This document shows positions 45,070 through 54,150 of a stretch of 64,000 bases of DNA, one piece after another. The stretch spans positions 62,001-126,000 of the forward strand of contig NZ_SDPO01000001.1 of NCBI RefSeq assembly GCF_004134865.1. The letters are read 5' to 3'. Numbering within the stretch: position 1 is the stretch's first letter; every line of letters starts with the position of its first letter. The notes below the pieces were generated by a model. It worked only from the letters and a program-made list of their open reading frames with translations, was not told where the DNA came from and did no database searches. Origin of the DNA: Agromyces fucosus. GTDB taxonomy: Bacteria > Actinomycetota > Actinomycetes > Actinomycetales > Microbacteriaceae. Made by a program: the position numbers and the translations under genes.

Positions 45070-46166
45070 CCACGTACCTCCTCGCCGGCGGGGGCACCGC
45101 CGGCCACGTCAACCCGTTGCTCGCCGTCGCCGACCGCCTGCGCGAACGCGACCCCGAGGCATCCGTGCTCGTGCTCGGCACGGCCGAGGGCCTCGAGGCT
45201 CGGCTGGTGCCGGCTCGCGGCTACGAGCTCCTGACGATCGCGAAGGTGCCGTTCCCGCGTCGGCCGAACCGCGCGGCCGTGGCGTTCCCCGCACGGTTCC
45301 GGGCGTCGATCGCGGCGGTCCGCGGAATCATCGAGGAGCGCGACGTCGACGTCGTCGTCGGCTTCGGCGGCTACGTGTCGACCCCGGCCTATCTCGCAGC
45401 ACGACGCGCCGGCATCCCCGTCGCGATCCACGAGGCGAACGCCCGCCCCGGCCTCGCGAACCGGCTCGGCGCGCGCTTCGCCGCGACCGTCGGCATCGCC
45501 TTCGAAGGCACCCCGCTGCCACGGGCGCGACTCGTGGGCATGCCGCTCCGACGTGAGATCGAGACACTCGACCCGGCTGCGCTTCGGGCGGAGGCCGCCG
45601 CCCACTTCAGCCTGGATGCAACGCGGCCGGTGCTCCTCGCCACCGGCGGCTCGCTCGGCGCCCGGCGCATCAATCGCACGATGGTCGACTCGGCCGACGC
45701 GATCACGGCAGCCGGCTGGCAGGTGCTGCACGTCACTGGCGCCAACTCCGAGGTCGACGATCCCGGCGTCGCCGACTATCGAATGGTCGAATACGCCGAC
45801 CGCATGGACCTCGCCCTCGCCGTCGCCGACGCCGCCGTCTCCCGCGCCGGAGCCGCGACGGTGTGCGAGCTCTCGGCGCTCGGCATCCCCGCGGTCTTCG
45901 TGCCGTACCCGGTGGGCAACGGCGAGCAGCGGTTCAACGCCGCCGGCGTCGTCTCCGCCGGCGGTGCGGTGCTCGTCGACGACGCCGAGTTCGTGCCCGA
46001 ATGGGTCGACGCCGCCCTGCTGCCGATGCTCTCGGACACGGGGCGCCTCCGGGCAATGGCGGCGGCGGCGAGCTCGGTGGGCTTCCGCGACGGCACCGAC
46101 CGCATGGTCGCCCTCGTCGACGAAGCGCTCGGCGAGCCAGGCGGCGCCGGCCCGCAAGGCGCGTAA
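45066..46166 (+). CDS. murG: UDP-GlcNAc transferase MurG
   Basis: The 366-residue peripheral membrane GT-B glycosyltransferase converts lipid I to lipid II. It has LLAGGGTAGHVNPLLAVAD at the N-terminus, GFGGYVSTPAYLAA, IHEANARPGLANR, ATGGSLGARRIN, and the UDP-GlcNAc site SRAGAATVCELSALGIPAVFVPYPVGNGEQ. The ATG at 45066 overlaps the ftsW stop by four bases. A 102-base gap, larger than others in the cluster, follows before murC. Confidence 0.96.
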   Translation: MTTYLLAGGGTAGHVNPLLAVADRLRERDPEASVLVLGTAEGLEARLVPARGYELLTIAKVPFPRRPNRAAVAFPARFRASIAAVRGIIEERDVDVVVGFGGYVSTPAYLAARRAGIPVAIHEANARPGLANRLGARFAATVGIAFEGTPLPRARLVGMPLRREIETLDPAALRAEAAAHFSLDATRPVLLATGGSLGARRINRTMVDSADAITAAGWQVLHVTGANSEVDDPGVADYRMVEYADRMDLALAVADAAVSRAGAATVCELSALGIPAVFVPYPVGNGEQRFNAAGVVSAGGAVLVDDAEFVPEWVDAALLPMLSDTGRLRAMAAAASSVGFRDGTDRMVALVDEALGEPGGAGPQGA

Positions 46167-46268
46167 CGTTGAGTGAGCGGATGCCGCGGCATCCGCTCGC
46201 ACGAACCGGCGCCCCGGCGCCTCGAACCCGTCCGCACTCGACCGCAGCCAGGAAGAACCGCAGCAATC

Positions 46269-47672
46269 GTGACGATCAAGCCCGACCTCTCAGCCCAGAT
46301 CCCCGCCGAACTCGGCGCCGTGCACTTCGTCGGCATCGGGGGATCCGGCATGAGCGGCATCGCCCGCCTGATGCTCGGCGACGGCCATCGGGTCACCGGG
46401 TCCGATGTCCGCGATTCCGCCAACATCGCCGCCCTCCGCGAACTCGGCGCCGAGATCTCGATCGGCCACGATGCCGCGAACCTCGCCGACGACATCGACA
46501 CGGTGGTCGTGACCGGCGCGCTGTGGGAGGACAACCCCGAGTACCGCCTCGCACTCGAGCGCGGTCTGCCCGTGCTGCACCGCTCCCTCGCTCTCGCCGC
46601 GCTCATCGCCGGGCGTCGCCTCGTCTCGGTCGCCGGCGCGCACGGCAAGACCACGTCGACCGGCATGATCGTCACCGGCCTCCTCGCCCTCGGCGAGGAC
46701 CCGAACTTCGTCAACGGCGGCGTCATCGAGGGGCTCGGCGTCTCGTCGGCTGCCGGCGACGGCGAGCTCTTCGTCGTCGAGGCCGACGAGTCCGACGGCT
46801 CGTTCCTGCTGTACGACACCTCGGTCGCCCTCATCACGAACGTCGACCCCGACCACCTCGACCACTACGGCTCGCGCGACGCGTTCGAGCAGGCCTTCGT
46901 CTCGTTCGGCGACGGGGCGCGCGAGCTCGTCGTCGTCTCGTCCGACGACGCGGGCGCCAAGCGGGTCACGGAGCGGCTGTCGCACGAGCGCGTGGTCACG
47001 TTCGGCCAGGCGGCGGATGCCACGGTGCGCGTGCACTCCGTCGAGACCGAGGGCCCCGTCGCGTTCGCCGTGGACTACGCCGGCGCGACCTATCGCGCGA
47101 CGTTGCGCATCCCCGGGGTGCACAACGCCATCAACGCAGCGGGCGCCTTCGCCGTGCTCGTCGGCCTCGGCTTCGACCCCGAGGCATCCCTCGAGGGCAT
47201 CGCCCGGTTCGCCGGCACCGGCCGACGATTCGAGTTGCACGGCACGGTCGGCGGTGTCAGCGTCTACGACGACTACGCGCACCACCCCACCGAGGTCGCG
47301 GCAGCCCTGGCGGCGGCGCGCACGGTGGTCGGCGAGGGCCGGATCATCGCCGTGCACCAGCCGCACACGTACAGCCGGACCCAGACCTTCGCGAAGGAGT
47401 TCGCCGAGGTGCTCGAGCAGTACGCCGACGAGACCGTCGTGCTCGACGTCTACGGCGCGCGCGAGGACCCCGTGCCGGGCGTCACCGGGGCGCTCGTGAG
47501 CGAGCGGTTCGCCGACCCCGCCCATGTCGCGTTCGTGCCCGACTGGCAGCAGGCCGCCGACTACACGGCGAGCATCGCCCGCGACGGCGACTTCGTGATC
47601 ACCCTCGGCTGCGGTGACGTCTACCGCATCGTGCCCCAACTGATCGGCTCCCTCGAGCGCGAGCGCGGATGA
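46269..47672 (+). CDS. murC: UDP-MurNAc-amino acid ligase MurC
   Basis: The 467-residue ligase adds the first amino acid to UDP-MurNAc. Motifs: [21 protein letters not shown] site [45 protein letters not shown] and [13 protein letters not shown]. In group-B peptidoglycan of Microbacteriaceae this residue is often Gly, so substrate choice may differ from E. coli; the sequence alone does not show it. The start is GTG 46269 after AGGAAG. The in-frame ATG at 46173 would add a basic, low-complexity stretch. Confidence 0.94.
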   Translation: MTIKPDLSAQIPAELGAVHFVGIGGSGMSGIARLMLGDGHRVTGSDVRDSANIAALRELGAEISIGHDAANLADDIDTVVVTGALWEDNPEYRLALERGLPVLHRSLALAALIAGRRLVSVAGAHGKTTSTGMIVTGLLALGEDPNFVNGGVIEGLGVSSAAGDGELFVVEADESDGSFLLYDTSVALITNVDPDHLDHYGSRDAFEQAFVSFGDGARELVVVSSDDAGAKRVTERLSHERVVTFGQAADATVRVHSVETEGPVAFAVDYAGATYRATLRIPGVHNAINAAGAFAVLVGLGFDPEASLEGIARFAGTGRRFELHGTVGGVSVYDDYAHHPTEVAAALAAARTVVGEGRIIAVHQPHTYSRTQTFAKEFAEVLEQYADETVVLDVYGAREDPVPGVTGALVSERFADPAHVAFVPDWQQAADYTASIARDGDFVITLGCGDVYRIVPQLIGSLERERG

Positions 47673-47685
47673 CGCCGGAGCACGA

Positions 47686-48822
47686 GTGAAACGGCCTCAG
47701 GGGTTCGACGGGCCGGCCGCACGTGCGCCGCGCACACCGCGTCCAGCCGCTGACGGGGTGGGGCCAGCCGGGCCGCGGTCGTCAGACGTGCGCTCCGCCC
47801 CACCCTCCCGTCCGGCGCGCCAGCCGGCGGAGGGCGTCGGGCGGAGTTCGGCGACGGCTCCTGCACAGCCTGCCGATGGGCGGCGAACGGCTGATCCCGA
47901 CCGCGTCTCGACCGAGCCGATCGCGATCGTCGTCGCGACGCCCGTGGTCCCGCTCGCCTCTGGCACCGCCCGGACGCCGGTCGACGGTGCCGCGACGGGG
48001 CATCCGGCCATGCCCGGGACCGGCGAGGCCGTGAACGCGCCCGCGGCGCCGAAGAGCGCGAGGGCGGCCAAACGGGAGCTCGCTGCGGCGAGCCGGGAGC
48101 GGCGCAGGTACGAGCGCCAGGAGGTGCGACGGTTCACGAAGCGGTCGCGTCGGCGTCGGATCGTGTGGTCTGTCGTGCTCGGCTCTGTGGTGGCGCTCGT
48201 GCTCGTGGTCGCAGTCGGCGCGTACTCGCCGCTCATGGCGTTGCGCGAGGTCCGGGTCGAGGGTGCTTCGCGGATCCCCGTCGCCGACGTGCAGGCGGCG
48301 TTCGACGACACGCTGGGCACACCCCTGCCGCTCATCGCGAGCGCCGACGTACTCGCGGCGCTCTCGGCGTTTCCGCTCATCGAGACCTATTCGACCGAGA
48401 CGATCCCGCCCGGCACGCTCGTCGTGCGCATCGTCGAGCGAGTGCCGGTCGGCGTCGTCGACACGGGTTCCGGCCTCGAGCTCGTCGACGCCGCCGGCGT
48501 CGTGATCGACCGACCGGCGGAGCGCCCCGAGGGGCAGCCGTTGATCGTCACCGACGACGGCGTCGCCGGCGAGGGCTTCCGTGCCGCGGCCGCCGTGATC
48601 CGGAGCCTGCCGGCCGAGGTGCGCGGGCAGCTCGTCGGCGCGTCCGCGGAGACGGCCGACGACGTGCGGCTCGAGTTGTCGACCGGGGCGACCGTCGTGT
48701 GGGGGAGTGCCGAGGAGTCCGCCGCGAAGGCGGCGGTGCTCGCGAGGCTCATGGTCGCGGCGCCGCCCGACACGGTCGGAGAGTACGACGTGTCGTCGCC
48801 CGCGAGCGCCGTGACACGGTAG
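47686..48822 (+). CDS. ftsQ: Division protein FtsQ (POTRA domain)
   Basis: The 378-residue protein has an unusually long cytoplasmic N-terminus of about 155 residues rich in Pro, Ala, Arg and Thr, probably disordered. A basic stretch (RRYERQEVRRFTKRSRRRR), one membrane helix (VWSVVLGSVVALVLVVAVGAYSPLMALREV) and an extracytoplasmic POTRA domain (VRVEGASRIPVADVQAA) with a following beta domain come next. FtsQ scaffolds the divisome. The N-terminal extension could be a site for kinase or partner binding. The GTG start lies 13 bases after murC. Confidence 0.9.
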   Translation: MKRPQGFDGPAARAPRTPRPAADGVGPAGPRSSDVRSAPPSRPARQPAEGVGRSSATAPAQPADGRRTADPDRVSTEPIAIVVATPVVPLASGTARTPVDGAATGHPAMPGTGEAVNAPAAPKSARAAKRELAAASRERRRYERQEVRRFTKRSRRRRIVWSVVLGSVVALVLVVAVGAYSPLMALREVRVEGASRIPVADVQAAFDDTLGTPLPLIASADVLAALSAFPLIETYSTETIPPGTLVVRIVERVPVGVVDTGSGLELVDAAGVVIDRPAERPEGQPLIVTDDGVAGEGFRAAAAVIRSLPAEVRGQLVGASAETADDVRLELSTGATVVWGSAEESAAKAAVLARLMVAAPPDTVGEYDVSSPASAVTR

Positions 48823-48838
48823 CGCGCACCGGGAAATC

Positions 48839-48852
48839 GGGTGGATCCACCC
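48839..48852. promoter_or_regulatory. 14-bp perfect palindrome upstream of ftsZ
   Basis: GGGTGGATCCACCC reads the same on both strands and lies 16 bases after the ftsQ stop in the 179-base gap before ftsZ. It may be an operator. It also contains GTGGAT, the MraZ-like hexamer, on both strands. Confidence 0.45.
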
Positions 48853-48950
48853 CGAATCGCACGGCGGTTCGCGACACGCGGGCGATCCTTTCGCGGGAGA
48901 GGCCGCGGGGAGCCTACCGTCATCACAGGAATTGCATACTCAGCAAAACT

Positions 48951-48985
48951 TTAACCTTCGACTAGAGGTTCAGGGTTCAGAGTTC
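48951..48985 (+). promoter_or_regulatory. ftsZ upstream inverted and direct repeats
   Basis: AACCT (48953-48957) and AGGTT (48966-48970) form an inverted repeat with an 8-base spacer. It is followed by GGTTCAG, GGTTCAG and AGTTC with a 7-base period. This ends about 17 bases before the ATG, where a GGAAGG ribosome site lies. The position fits an activator site, and FtsR, encoded at 15552, is the obvious candidate. Confidence 0.5.
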
Positions 48986-49001
48986 GCACGGAAGGCCGGT
49001 C

Positions 49002-50192
49002 ATGTCGACAAACCAGAACTACCTCGCTGTCATCAAGGTCGTCGGGATCGGCGGCGGCGGTGTCAACGCCGTCAATCGCATGATCGAACTCGGGCTCCGC
49101 GGAGTCGAGTTCATCGCGATCAACACCGACGCGCAGGCGCTCCTCATGTCGGACGCCGACGTGAAGCTCGACGTCGGGCGCGATCTCACTCGCGGCCTCG
49201 GCGCCGGCGCAGACCCCGAGGTGGGCCGTCGCGCCGCCGAGGATCACGCCGAGGAGATCGAGGAGGCGCTCGCCGGCGCCGACATGGTCTTCGTCACGGC
49301 GGGCGAGGGCGGTGGTACCGGAACCGGCGGAGCCCCGGTGGTCGCCCGCATCGCGAAGTCGATCGGCGCGCTCACCATCGGTGTCGTCACGAAGCCGTTC
49401 GGCTTCGAGGGCAAGCGGCGCCAGACCCAGGCCGAGCAGGGCGTCGCGCGCCTGAAGGAAGAGGTCGACACCCTCATCGTGGTGCCGAACGACCGCTTGC
49501 TCGAGATCAGCGACCGCGGCATCTCGATGCTCGAGGCGTTCGCCACGGCCGACCAGGTGCTCCTCGCCGGTGTCCAGGGCATCACGGACCTCATCACGAC
49601 CCCGGGCCTCATCAACCTCGACTTCGCCGACGTGAAGTCCGTCATGCAGGGCGCGGGCTCGGCGCTCATGGGCATCGGCTCCTCACGGGGCGCCGATCGT
49701 GCGATCAAGGCCGCCGAACTCGCGGTCGCGAGTCCGCTGCTCGAGGCGTCGATCGACGGCGCCCACGGCGTGCTGCTCTCGATCCAGGGCGGCTCGAACC
49801 TCGGCATCTTCGAGATCAACGACGCGGCCCGCCTCGTGCAGGAGGCCGTGCATCCCGAGGCGAACATCATCTTCGGTGCCGTCATCGACGACACGCTCGG
49901 CGACGAGGTGCGGGTCACCGTCATCGCCGCCGGATTCGACGGCGGCGAGCCGAACGCGAAGCCCGTCGAGGCGCGTCGCACGAACTTCGTGCCGGCAGCC
50001 GTCGGCGCGGCGGTCGGCGGCGGCGCCATCTCGAGCGAGGCTGCCGACGTCATCGCCGAGATCGACATCGACGAGCTCGTCGAGACGGCGAACTGGGGCG
50101 AGGTCGAGTCGGCGACGGCGGACCAGATCGTCTCGGACCCCGCATTCGACACCGATGACGACGATCTCGACATCCCCGACTTCCTGAAGTGA
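49002..50192 (+). CDS. ftsZ: Cell division GTPase FtsZ
   Basis: The 396-residue tubulin homologue forms the Z-ring. It has [14 protein letters not shown], the tubulin signature [25 protein letters not shown]7 loop [11 protein letters not shown], and the short variable C-terminal linker ending in the conserved tail [10 protein letters not shown], which binds SepF. The ATG at 49002 follows GGAAGG. It is preceded by the largest gap within the dcw cluster and so has its own promoter. Its stop overlaps the YggS gene by four bases, without the pgeF gene found here in mycobacteria. Confidence 0.98.
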   Translation: MSTNQNYLAVIKVVGIGGGGVNAVNRMIELGLRGVEFIAINTDAQALLMSDADVKLDVGRDLTRGLGAGADPEVGRRAAEDHAEEIEEALAGADMVFVTAGEGGGTGTGGAPVVARIAKSIGALTIGVVTKPFGFEGKRRQTQAEQGVARLKEEVDTLIVVPNDRLLEISDRGISMLEAFATADQVLLAGVQGITDLITTPGLINLDFADVKSVMQGAGSALMGIGSSRGADRAIKAAELAVASPLLEASIDGAHGVLLSIQGGSNLGIFEINDAARLVQEAVHPEANIIFGAVIDDTLGDEVRVTVIAAGFDGGEPNAKPVEARRTNFVPAAVGAAVGGGAISSEAADVIAEIDIDELVETANWGEVESATADQIVSDPAFDTDDDDLDIPDFLK

Positions 50193-50881
50193 GCGACGCG
50201 ACACCGGCCGCGGACTCGCTGGCCGGGCGCCTCGCGGAGGTGGCCGGGCGGGTCTCGGATGCCGCGCGCGACGCGGGTCGCGACCCCGCCGAGATCACGA
50301 CGATCGTCGTCACGAAGTTCCACCCGGCATTTCTCGTGGCGCAGCTCGCGGAGCTCGGCGTGCGCGACGTGGGCGAGAACCGCCACCAGGAGGCGCAGGC
50401 GAAGGCCGCCGAGCTCGCGGAGCTCGACCTGCGCTGGCACTTCGTCGGGCAGCTGCAGAGCAAGAAGGCCCGGCAGGCGCGAGCCTACGCGTCGGCGATC
50501 CACTCGGTCGACCGCACGGCGCTCGTCGACGCGCTGCGTTCGGACGAGGCATCCGTCGACTGCTTCGTGCAGGTGAACCTGACCGACGACCCCGGTCGCG
50601 GGGGTGTCGCACCGGAGGCGCTCGAAGCGCTCGTCGAGCACGTGCTCGAGACCCCGGGGCTGCGACTGCGCGGCCTCATGGCCGTCGCGCCGCTTGGCGA
50701 ACCCGCCCGCCCCTCGTTCGCCCGAGTCCGCGCGATGTCCGAGCTGGTGCAGAAACTCGACCCGACCGCTCACGATCTGTCCATGGGGATGTCGCACGAC
50801 TTTCGCGACGCGATCATGGAGGGTGCGACACACCTGAGAATCGGAACGGCAATCACCGGGAATCGGCCGGTCGCCGGTTAA
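50189..50881 (+). CDS. YggS-family PLP homeostasis protein
   Basis: The 230-residue PROSC/YggS protein has the PLP-binding lysine in [10 protein letters not shown] and the motifs [41 protein letters not shown] and [25 protein letters not shown]. The fold-type III barrel is complete. It buffers pyridoxal phosphate and affects amino-acid balance, and is usual in actinobacterial dcw clusters. GTG 50189 overlaps the ftsZ stop (GTGA). Confidence 0.93.
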   Translation: MSDATPAADSLAGRLAEVAGRVSDAARDAGRDPAEITTIVVTKFHPAFLVAQLAELGVRDVGENRHQEAQAKAAELAELDLRWHFVGQLQSKKARQARAYASAIHSVDRTALVDALRSDEASVDCFVQVNLTDDPGRGGVAPEALEALVEHVLETPGLRLRGLMAVAPLGEPARPSFARVRAMSELVQKLDPTAHDLSMGMSHDFRDAIMEGATHLRIGTAITGNRPVAG

Positions 50882-50914
50882 CCTCGAAGAGACGGAACAC
50901 AGACGGAGGCAGCG

Positions 50915-51391
50915 ATGTCGAACCCGCTCAAGAAGACGATGGTCTATCTCGGCCTCGCCGATGAAGAGCTCGAAGAGGAGACCACGCAGGCCCACGCGCC
51001 CGCACCGGTGACCCCGGTAGTGAACGCGACGCCAGCACCGAGGACTGGTGCATCGGTCACGCCGCTGCGCAAGAACCATGTCCAACCGAGTACACCGCAG
51101 GCGGAGATGAACGAGATCCTGACCGTCCACCCGCGTCAATACCGTGACGCGCAGGTGATCGCCGAGTCGTTCCGAGAGGGCGTCCCCGTGATCATCAACC
51201 TCTCGCAGATGTCGGATGCGGACGCGCGTCGTCTCATCGACTTCGCGAGCGGCCTCTCGCAGGGCCTCTACGGGAAGATCGAACGGGTGACGAGCAAGGT
51301 CTTCCTGCTCTCGCCCGCACACGTGGTCGTCTCGGGGGAGACCGGCGAGAGTGAAGGCGACGTGGACGCGTCGTTCTTCACGCACGCGTAG
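50915..51391 (+). CDS. sepF: Division protein SepF
   Basis: The 158-residue protein has a short N-terminal amphipathic membrane-binding segment ([16 protein letters not shown]), an acidic/proline-rich linker, and the SepF core ([57 protein letters not shown]). It anchors FtsZ filaments to the membrane in actinobacteria, which lack FtsA. The ATG at 50915 follows GGAGGCAGCG. It lies 33 bases after the YggS gene. Confidence 0.96.
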   Translation: MSNPLKKTMVYLGLADEELEEETTQAHAPAPVTPVVNATPAPRTGASVTPLRKNHVQPSTPQAEMNEILTVHPRQYRDAQVIAESFREGVPVIINLSQMSDADARRLIDFASGLSQGLYGKIERVTSKVFLLSPAHVVVSGETGESEGDVDASFFTHA

Positions 51392-51397
51392 CCCGTC

Positions 51398-51715
51398 GTG
51401 GGCGCGCTGCTCGTCGTCTGGAACATCCTCTACCTGCTGCTGCTCATCTACTTCTTCGTGATGTGGGGGCGGTTCGTGCTGGATCTCGTGCGCACCTTCA
51501 ACCGGTCATGGCGTCCTCGCGGCGCCTGGCTGGTGGTCGTGGAGGCCGTCTACAGCCTCACCGATCCACCCGTGCGGTTCTTCCGGCGGCTCGTGCCGCC
51601 GATCCGCATCGGCCAGGTCGCATTGGATCTGGGGTGGAGTCTGGCCATGCTCGTCGTGATCGTCGCGATGACCGTGGTGTCCTTTCTGCAGCAGGCGGCA
51701 GCGATGCCCGCCTGA
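51398..51715 (+). CDS. YggT-family membrane protein
   Basis: The 105-residue protein has two hydrophobic stretches, LLVVWNILYLLLLIYFFVMWGRFVLDLV and GWSLAMLVVIVAMTVVSFL, separated by VYSLTDPPVRFFRRLVPPIRIG, the YggT signature. The function is unclear; plant and cyanobacterial relatives act in membrane protein biogenesis and nucleoid distribution. GTG at 51398 begins six bases after the sepF stop. It sits in the usual place between sepF and divIVA. Confidence 0.93.
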   Translation: MGALLVVWNILYLLLLIYFFVMWGRFVLDLVRTFNRSWRPRGAWLVVVEAVYSLTDPPVRFFRRLVPPIRIGQVALDLGWSLAMLVVIVAMTVVSFLQQAAAMPA

Positions 51716-51796
51716 TGATCTCCTGCGAGGGATGAGGTCGAGACGATCGGCACTCACGACTCTGAGGATGTCTTTGCTACCGTTAGCTGAACGTGA

Positions 51797-51809
51797 TCGA
51801 ACAGTTCGA
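51797..51809. repeat. Perfect inverted repeat in divIVA leader
   Basis: TCGAAC-A-GTTCGA, a 6-bp inverted repeat with a 1-base centre, lies 21 bases before the divIVA ATG. The half-sites match actinobacterial LexA half-sites, but the spacer is 1 base instead of 4. Confidence 0.5.
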
Positions 51810-51830
51810 CAGATTTGAGGGTGGAAAGCC

Positions 51831-52526
51831 ATGGCGCTAACTCCGGAAGATGTGGTCAACAAGCGCTTCCAGGCGACGAAGTTCCGGGAAGGCTACGACC
51901 AAGACGAGGTCGACGACTTCCTCGACGAGGTCGTGGTGGAGCTTCGTCGACTGAACGGGGAGAACGAGGAACTGCGTCAGCGGTTGTCCGCGGCCGAGGC
52001 CCGTGCTGCGGAGGCCGCCAAGGCTCCCGCCGCCGCTGCGCCGGCAGCTGCCGCGGTCTACACCGAGCCGGCGGCTCCGCCGCCCACGGTCGCGGTGCCG
52101 ATGCAGCAGCCCGCGTCGCAGCAGTCGGACTTCGACGAGCAGGCGAGCACGACGAACCTCCTGCAGCTCGCGCGTCGACTGCACGAGGAGCACGTCCGCG
52201 AGGGCGTCGAGAAGCGCGATGCGCTCATCGCCGAGGGCCACGCCACTGCGGCGCGCGTCGTCGCCGAGGCCGAGGCCAAGCAGCGCGCCCAGATCGGCGT
52301 GCTCGACCAGGAGCGCGTCGCACTCGAGAAGCGCGTCGACGAGCTCCGGGTCTTCGAGCGCGACTACCGTGCGAAGCTGAAGAACTACATCGAGGGTCAG
52401 CTCCGCGAGCTCGACACCGCAGCGCCGGTGCAGGTCACCGGCAACCAGGGCTTCTCGTCGCCGGTCGGCGCATCGGGCCTGCCCGCTGAGCAGCCTGCAC
52501 CGACGTTCCAGGGCTTTGGAGGCTGA
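51831..52526 (+). CDS. divIVA: Polar growth/division protein DivIVA (Wag31)
   Basis: The 231-residue protein starts with the membrane-curvature domain ALTPEDVVNKRFQATKFREGYDQDEVDDFLDEVVVEL, followed by coiled coil, an Ala/Pro-rich linker at about residues 60-100, a second long coiled coil (residues ~105-190) and a short tail. DivIVA marks cell poles and directs apical wall synthesis in actinobacteria. The ATG follows GAGGGTGGAAAGCC. It has a 115-base upstream gap with its own signals. Its last 11 bases overlap the start of lspA. Confidence 0.96.
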   Translation: MALTPEDVVNKRFQATKFREGYDQDEVDDFLDEVVVELRRLNGENEELRQRLSAAEARAAEAAKAPAAAAPAAAAVYTEPAAPPPTVAVPMQQPASQQSDFDEQASTTNLLQLARRLHEEHVREGVEKRDALIAEGHATAARVVAEAEAKQRAQIGVLDQERVALEKRVDELRVFERDYRAKLKNYIEGQLRELDTAAPVQVTGNQGFSSPVGASGLPAEQPAPTFQGFGG

Positions 52527-53130
52527 GCCGGCCGCGAAGGTCGGCTCCGCCACCGCCCTCCTGGTCGTGGCCGGCGCCGCACTCGCGGCGTACGGCCTCG
52601 ACCAGCTGAGCAAGTTCCTCGTCGTCTCGAACCTCACCGAGGGTGAGATCGTGCCGGTGCTGGGCTCGCTGCTCCAGTGGCAGTTCGTGCGCAACCCGGG
52701 AGCGGCATTCTCGCTCGCGAGCGGCATGACGTGGATCTTCACGATCCTCGCGGCCGGCGTCATCACCTTCATCGTGTGGTTCGCCCGGCGCATCCGCTCG
52801 ATCGCCTGGGCCGTCGTCTTCGGGCTCCTGCTCGGCGGCGTGCTCGGCAACCTGACCGACCGGCTCTTCCGGGAGCCGTCGTTCGGCCTCGGCCACGTGG
52901 TGGACTTCATCTCGACACCGTGGCTCATCCCGGCGATCTACAACATCGCCGACATCGCGATCGTGTCGAGCATGGTGCTCTTCATGATCCTCACCATCCG
53001 CGGCATCGGGCTCGACGGCTCGCGCGAACTGCGGCCGGCGAAGCGCGATTCGGCGGAGTCCGTGCAGCGTGACGCACCCGCTGCCGCCGAGGGCGACGCA
53101 CCGCTTCGCGAAGCCGCGACCGGAGCCTGA
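52516..53130 (+). CDS. lspA: Lipoprotein signal peptidase
   Basis: The 204-residue membrane aspartyl protease cleaves prolipoprotein signal peptides. It has four hydrophobic helices, the N-terminal [33 protein letters not shown] and HVVDFIS, and YNIADIAIV; the catalytic Asp pair lies in the last two blocks. A ~40-residue charged C-terminal tail exceeds the E. coli length. The start is TTG 52516 within the end of divIVA; no ATG or GTG gives the first helix. It overlaps rluD by one base. Confidence 0.93.
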   Translation: MEAEPAAKVGSATALLVVAGAALAAYGLDQLSKFLVVSNLTEGEIVPVLGSLLQWQFVRNPGAAFSLASGMTWIFTILAAGVITFIVWFARRIRSIAWAVVFGLLLGGVLGNLTDRLFREPSFGLGHVVDFISTPWLIPAIYNIADIAIVSSMVLFMILTIRGIGLDGSRELRPAKRDSAESVQRDAPAAAEGDAPLREAATGA

Positions 53131-54050
53131 TGGAGCACCGTTCCTTCCCCGTTCCCGACGGGCTCGAGGGCTCGCGCGTCGACGCCGGTCTCGCGAAGCT
53201 CCTGGGGTTCTCGCGCACCCTTGCGGCCGACATCGCCTCGGCCGGCGGCGTGTCGCTCGACGGTGCATCCGTCGACAAGTCCGACCGGCTCCGCGCCGGC
53301 GCCTGGCTCGAGGTGAGCTGGGAGGAACCGCGCGGTCTCACGATCGATCCGATCGCCGTGCCCGACCTCGGCATCATCCACGACGACGACGACCTCGTGG
53401 TCGTCGACAAGCCGGCCGGTGTTGCCGCGCACCCCTCGGTCGGCTGGAACGGGCCGACCGTCGTCGGCGCGCTCGCTGCGGCGGGATTCCGCATCTCGAC
53501 CTCCGGGGCCTCCGAGCGCCAGGGCGTCGTGCACCGGCTCGACGCCGGCACGAGCGGGCTGATGGTCGTCGCGAAGTCGGAGCGCGCCTACACCGAGCTC
53601 AAGCGCCAGTTCCACGACCGCGAGGTGGAGAAGATCTACCACGCGGTCGTGCAGGGCCACCCCGATCCGCTCGCCGGAACGATCGATGCTCCGGTCGGCC
53701 GCCACCCGCGTTCGGAGTGGAAGTTCGCCGTGACCGCCGAGGGCAAGCACGCCGTCACCCACTACGAGACCATCGAGGCGTTCCCGTACGCGTCGCTCCT
53801 CGAGGTGCACCTCGAGACGGGCCGCACGCACCAGATCCGGGTGCACATGGCCGCACAGCGGCATCCGTGCGCGGGCGACTCCATGTACGGGGCCGACCCG
53901 ACGCTCTCGGCGAAGCTCGGCCTCGACCGCCAGTGGCTCCACGCCAAGCAGCTCGCCTTCGCCCATCCCGCCGACGGCGCCTGGACGACCTTCGTGTCGG
54001 AGTACCCGGCCGACCTCGCGCACGCGCTCGACGTGCTCCGCGGCGACTGA
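53130..54050 (+). CDS. rluD: RluA/RluD-family 23S rRNA pseudouridine synthase
   Basis: The 306-residue protein has an N-terminal S4 domain ([32 protein letters not shown]) and the catalytic pseudouridine synthase domain with [13 protein letters not shown], the active-site block [17 protein letters not shown] (catalytic Asp) and [15 protein letters not shown]. It converts uridines in 23S rRNA. The ATG overlaps the lspA stop (TGATG). lspA-rluD-dnaE1 is the same order as in mycobacteria. Confidence 0.94.
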   Translation: MEHRSFPVPDGLEGSRVDAGLAKLLGFSRTLAADIASAGGVSLDGASVDKSDRLRAGAWLEVSWEEPRGLTIDPIAVPDLGIIHDDDDLVVVDKPAGVAAHPSVGWNGPTVVGALAAAGFRISTSGASERQGVVHRLDAGTSGLMVVAKSERAYTELKRQFHDREVEKIYHAVVQGHPDPLAGTIDAPVGRHPRSEWKFAVTAEGKHAVTHYETIEAFPYASLLEVHLETGRTHQIRVHMAAQRHPCAGDSMYGADPTLSAKLGLDRQWLHAKQLAFAHPADGAWTTFVSEYPADLAHALDVLRGD

Positions 54051-54150
54051 AGCCGCACCGATCGCGCGCCCAGGGGCCGGGCGTCGCCCGGTCGCCGTAG
54101 ACTTTTCGAAGACCCCCGAAACACACTCGCCGTACCCGATGAGGAGCCCA

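Noticed and set aside
51797-51809. LexA (SOS) box before divIVA
   Set aside because: Half-sites fit, but the spacing is 1 base where actinobacterial LexA boxes need 4.
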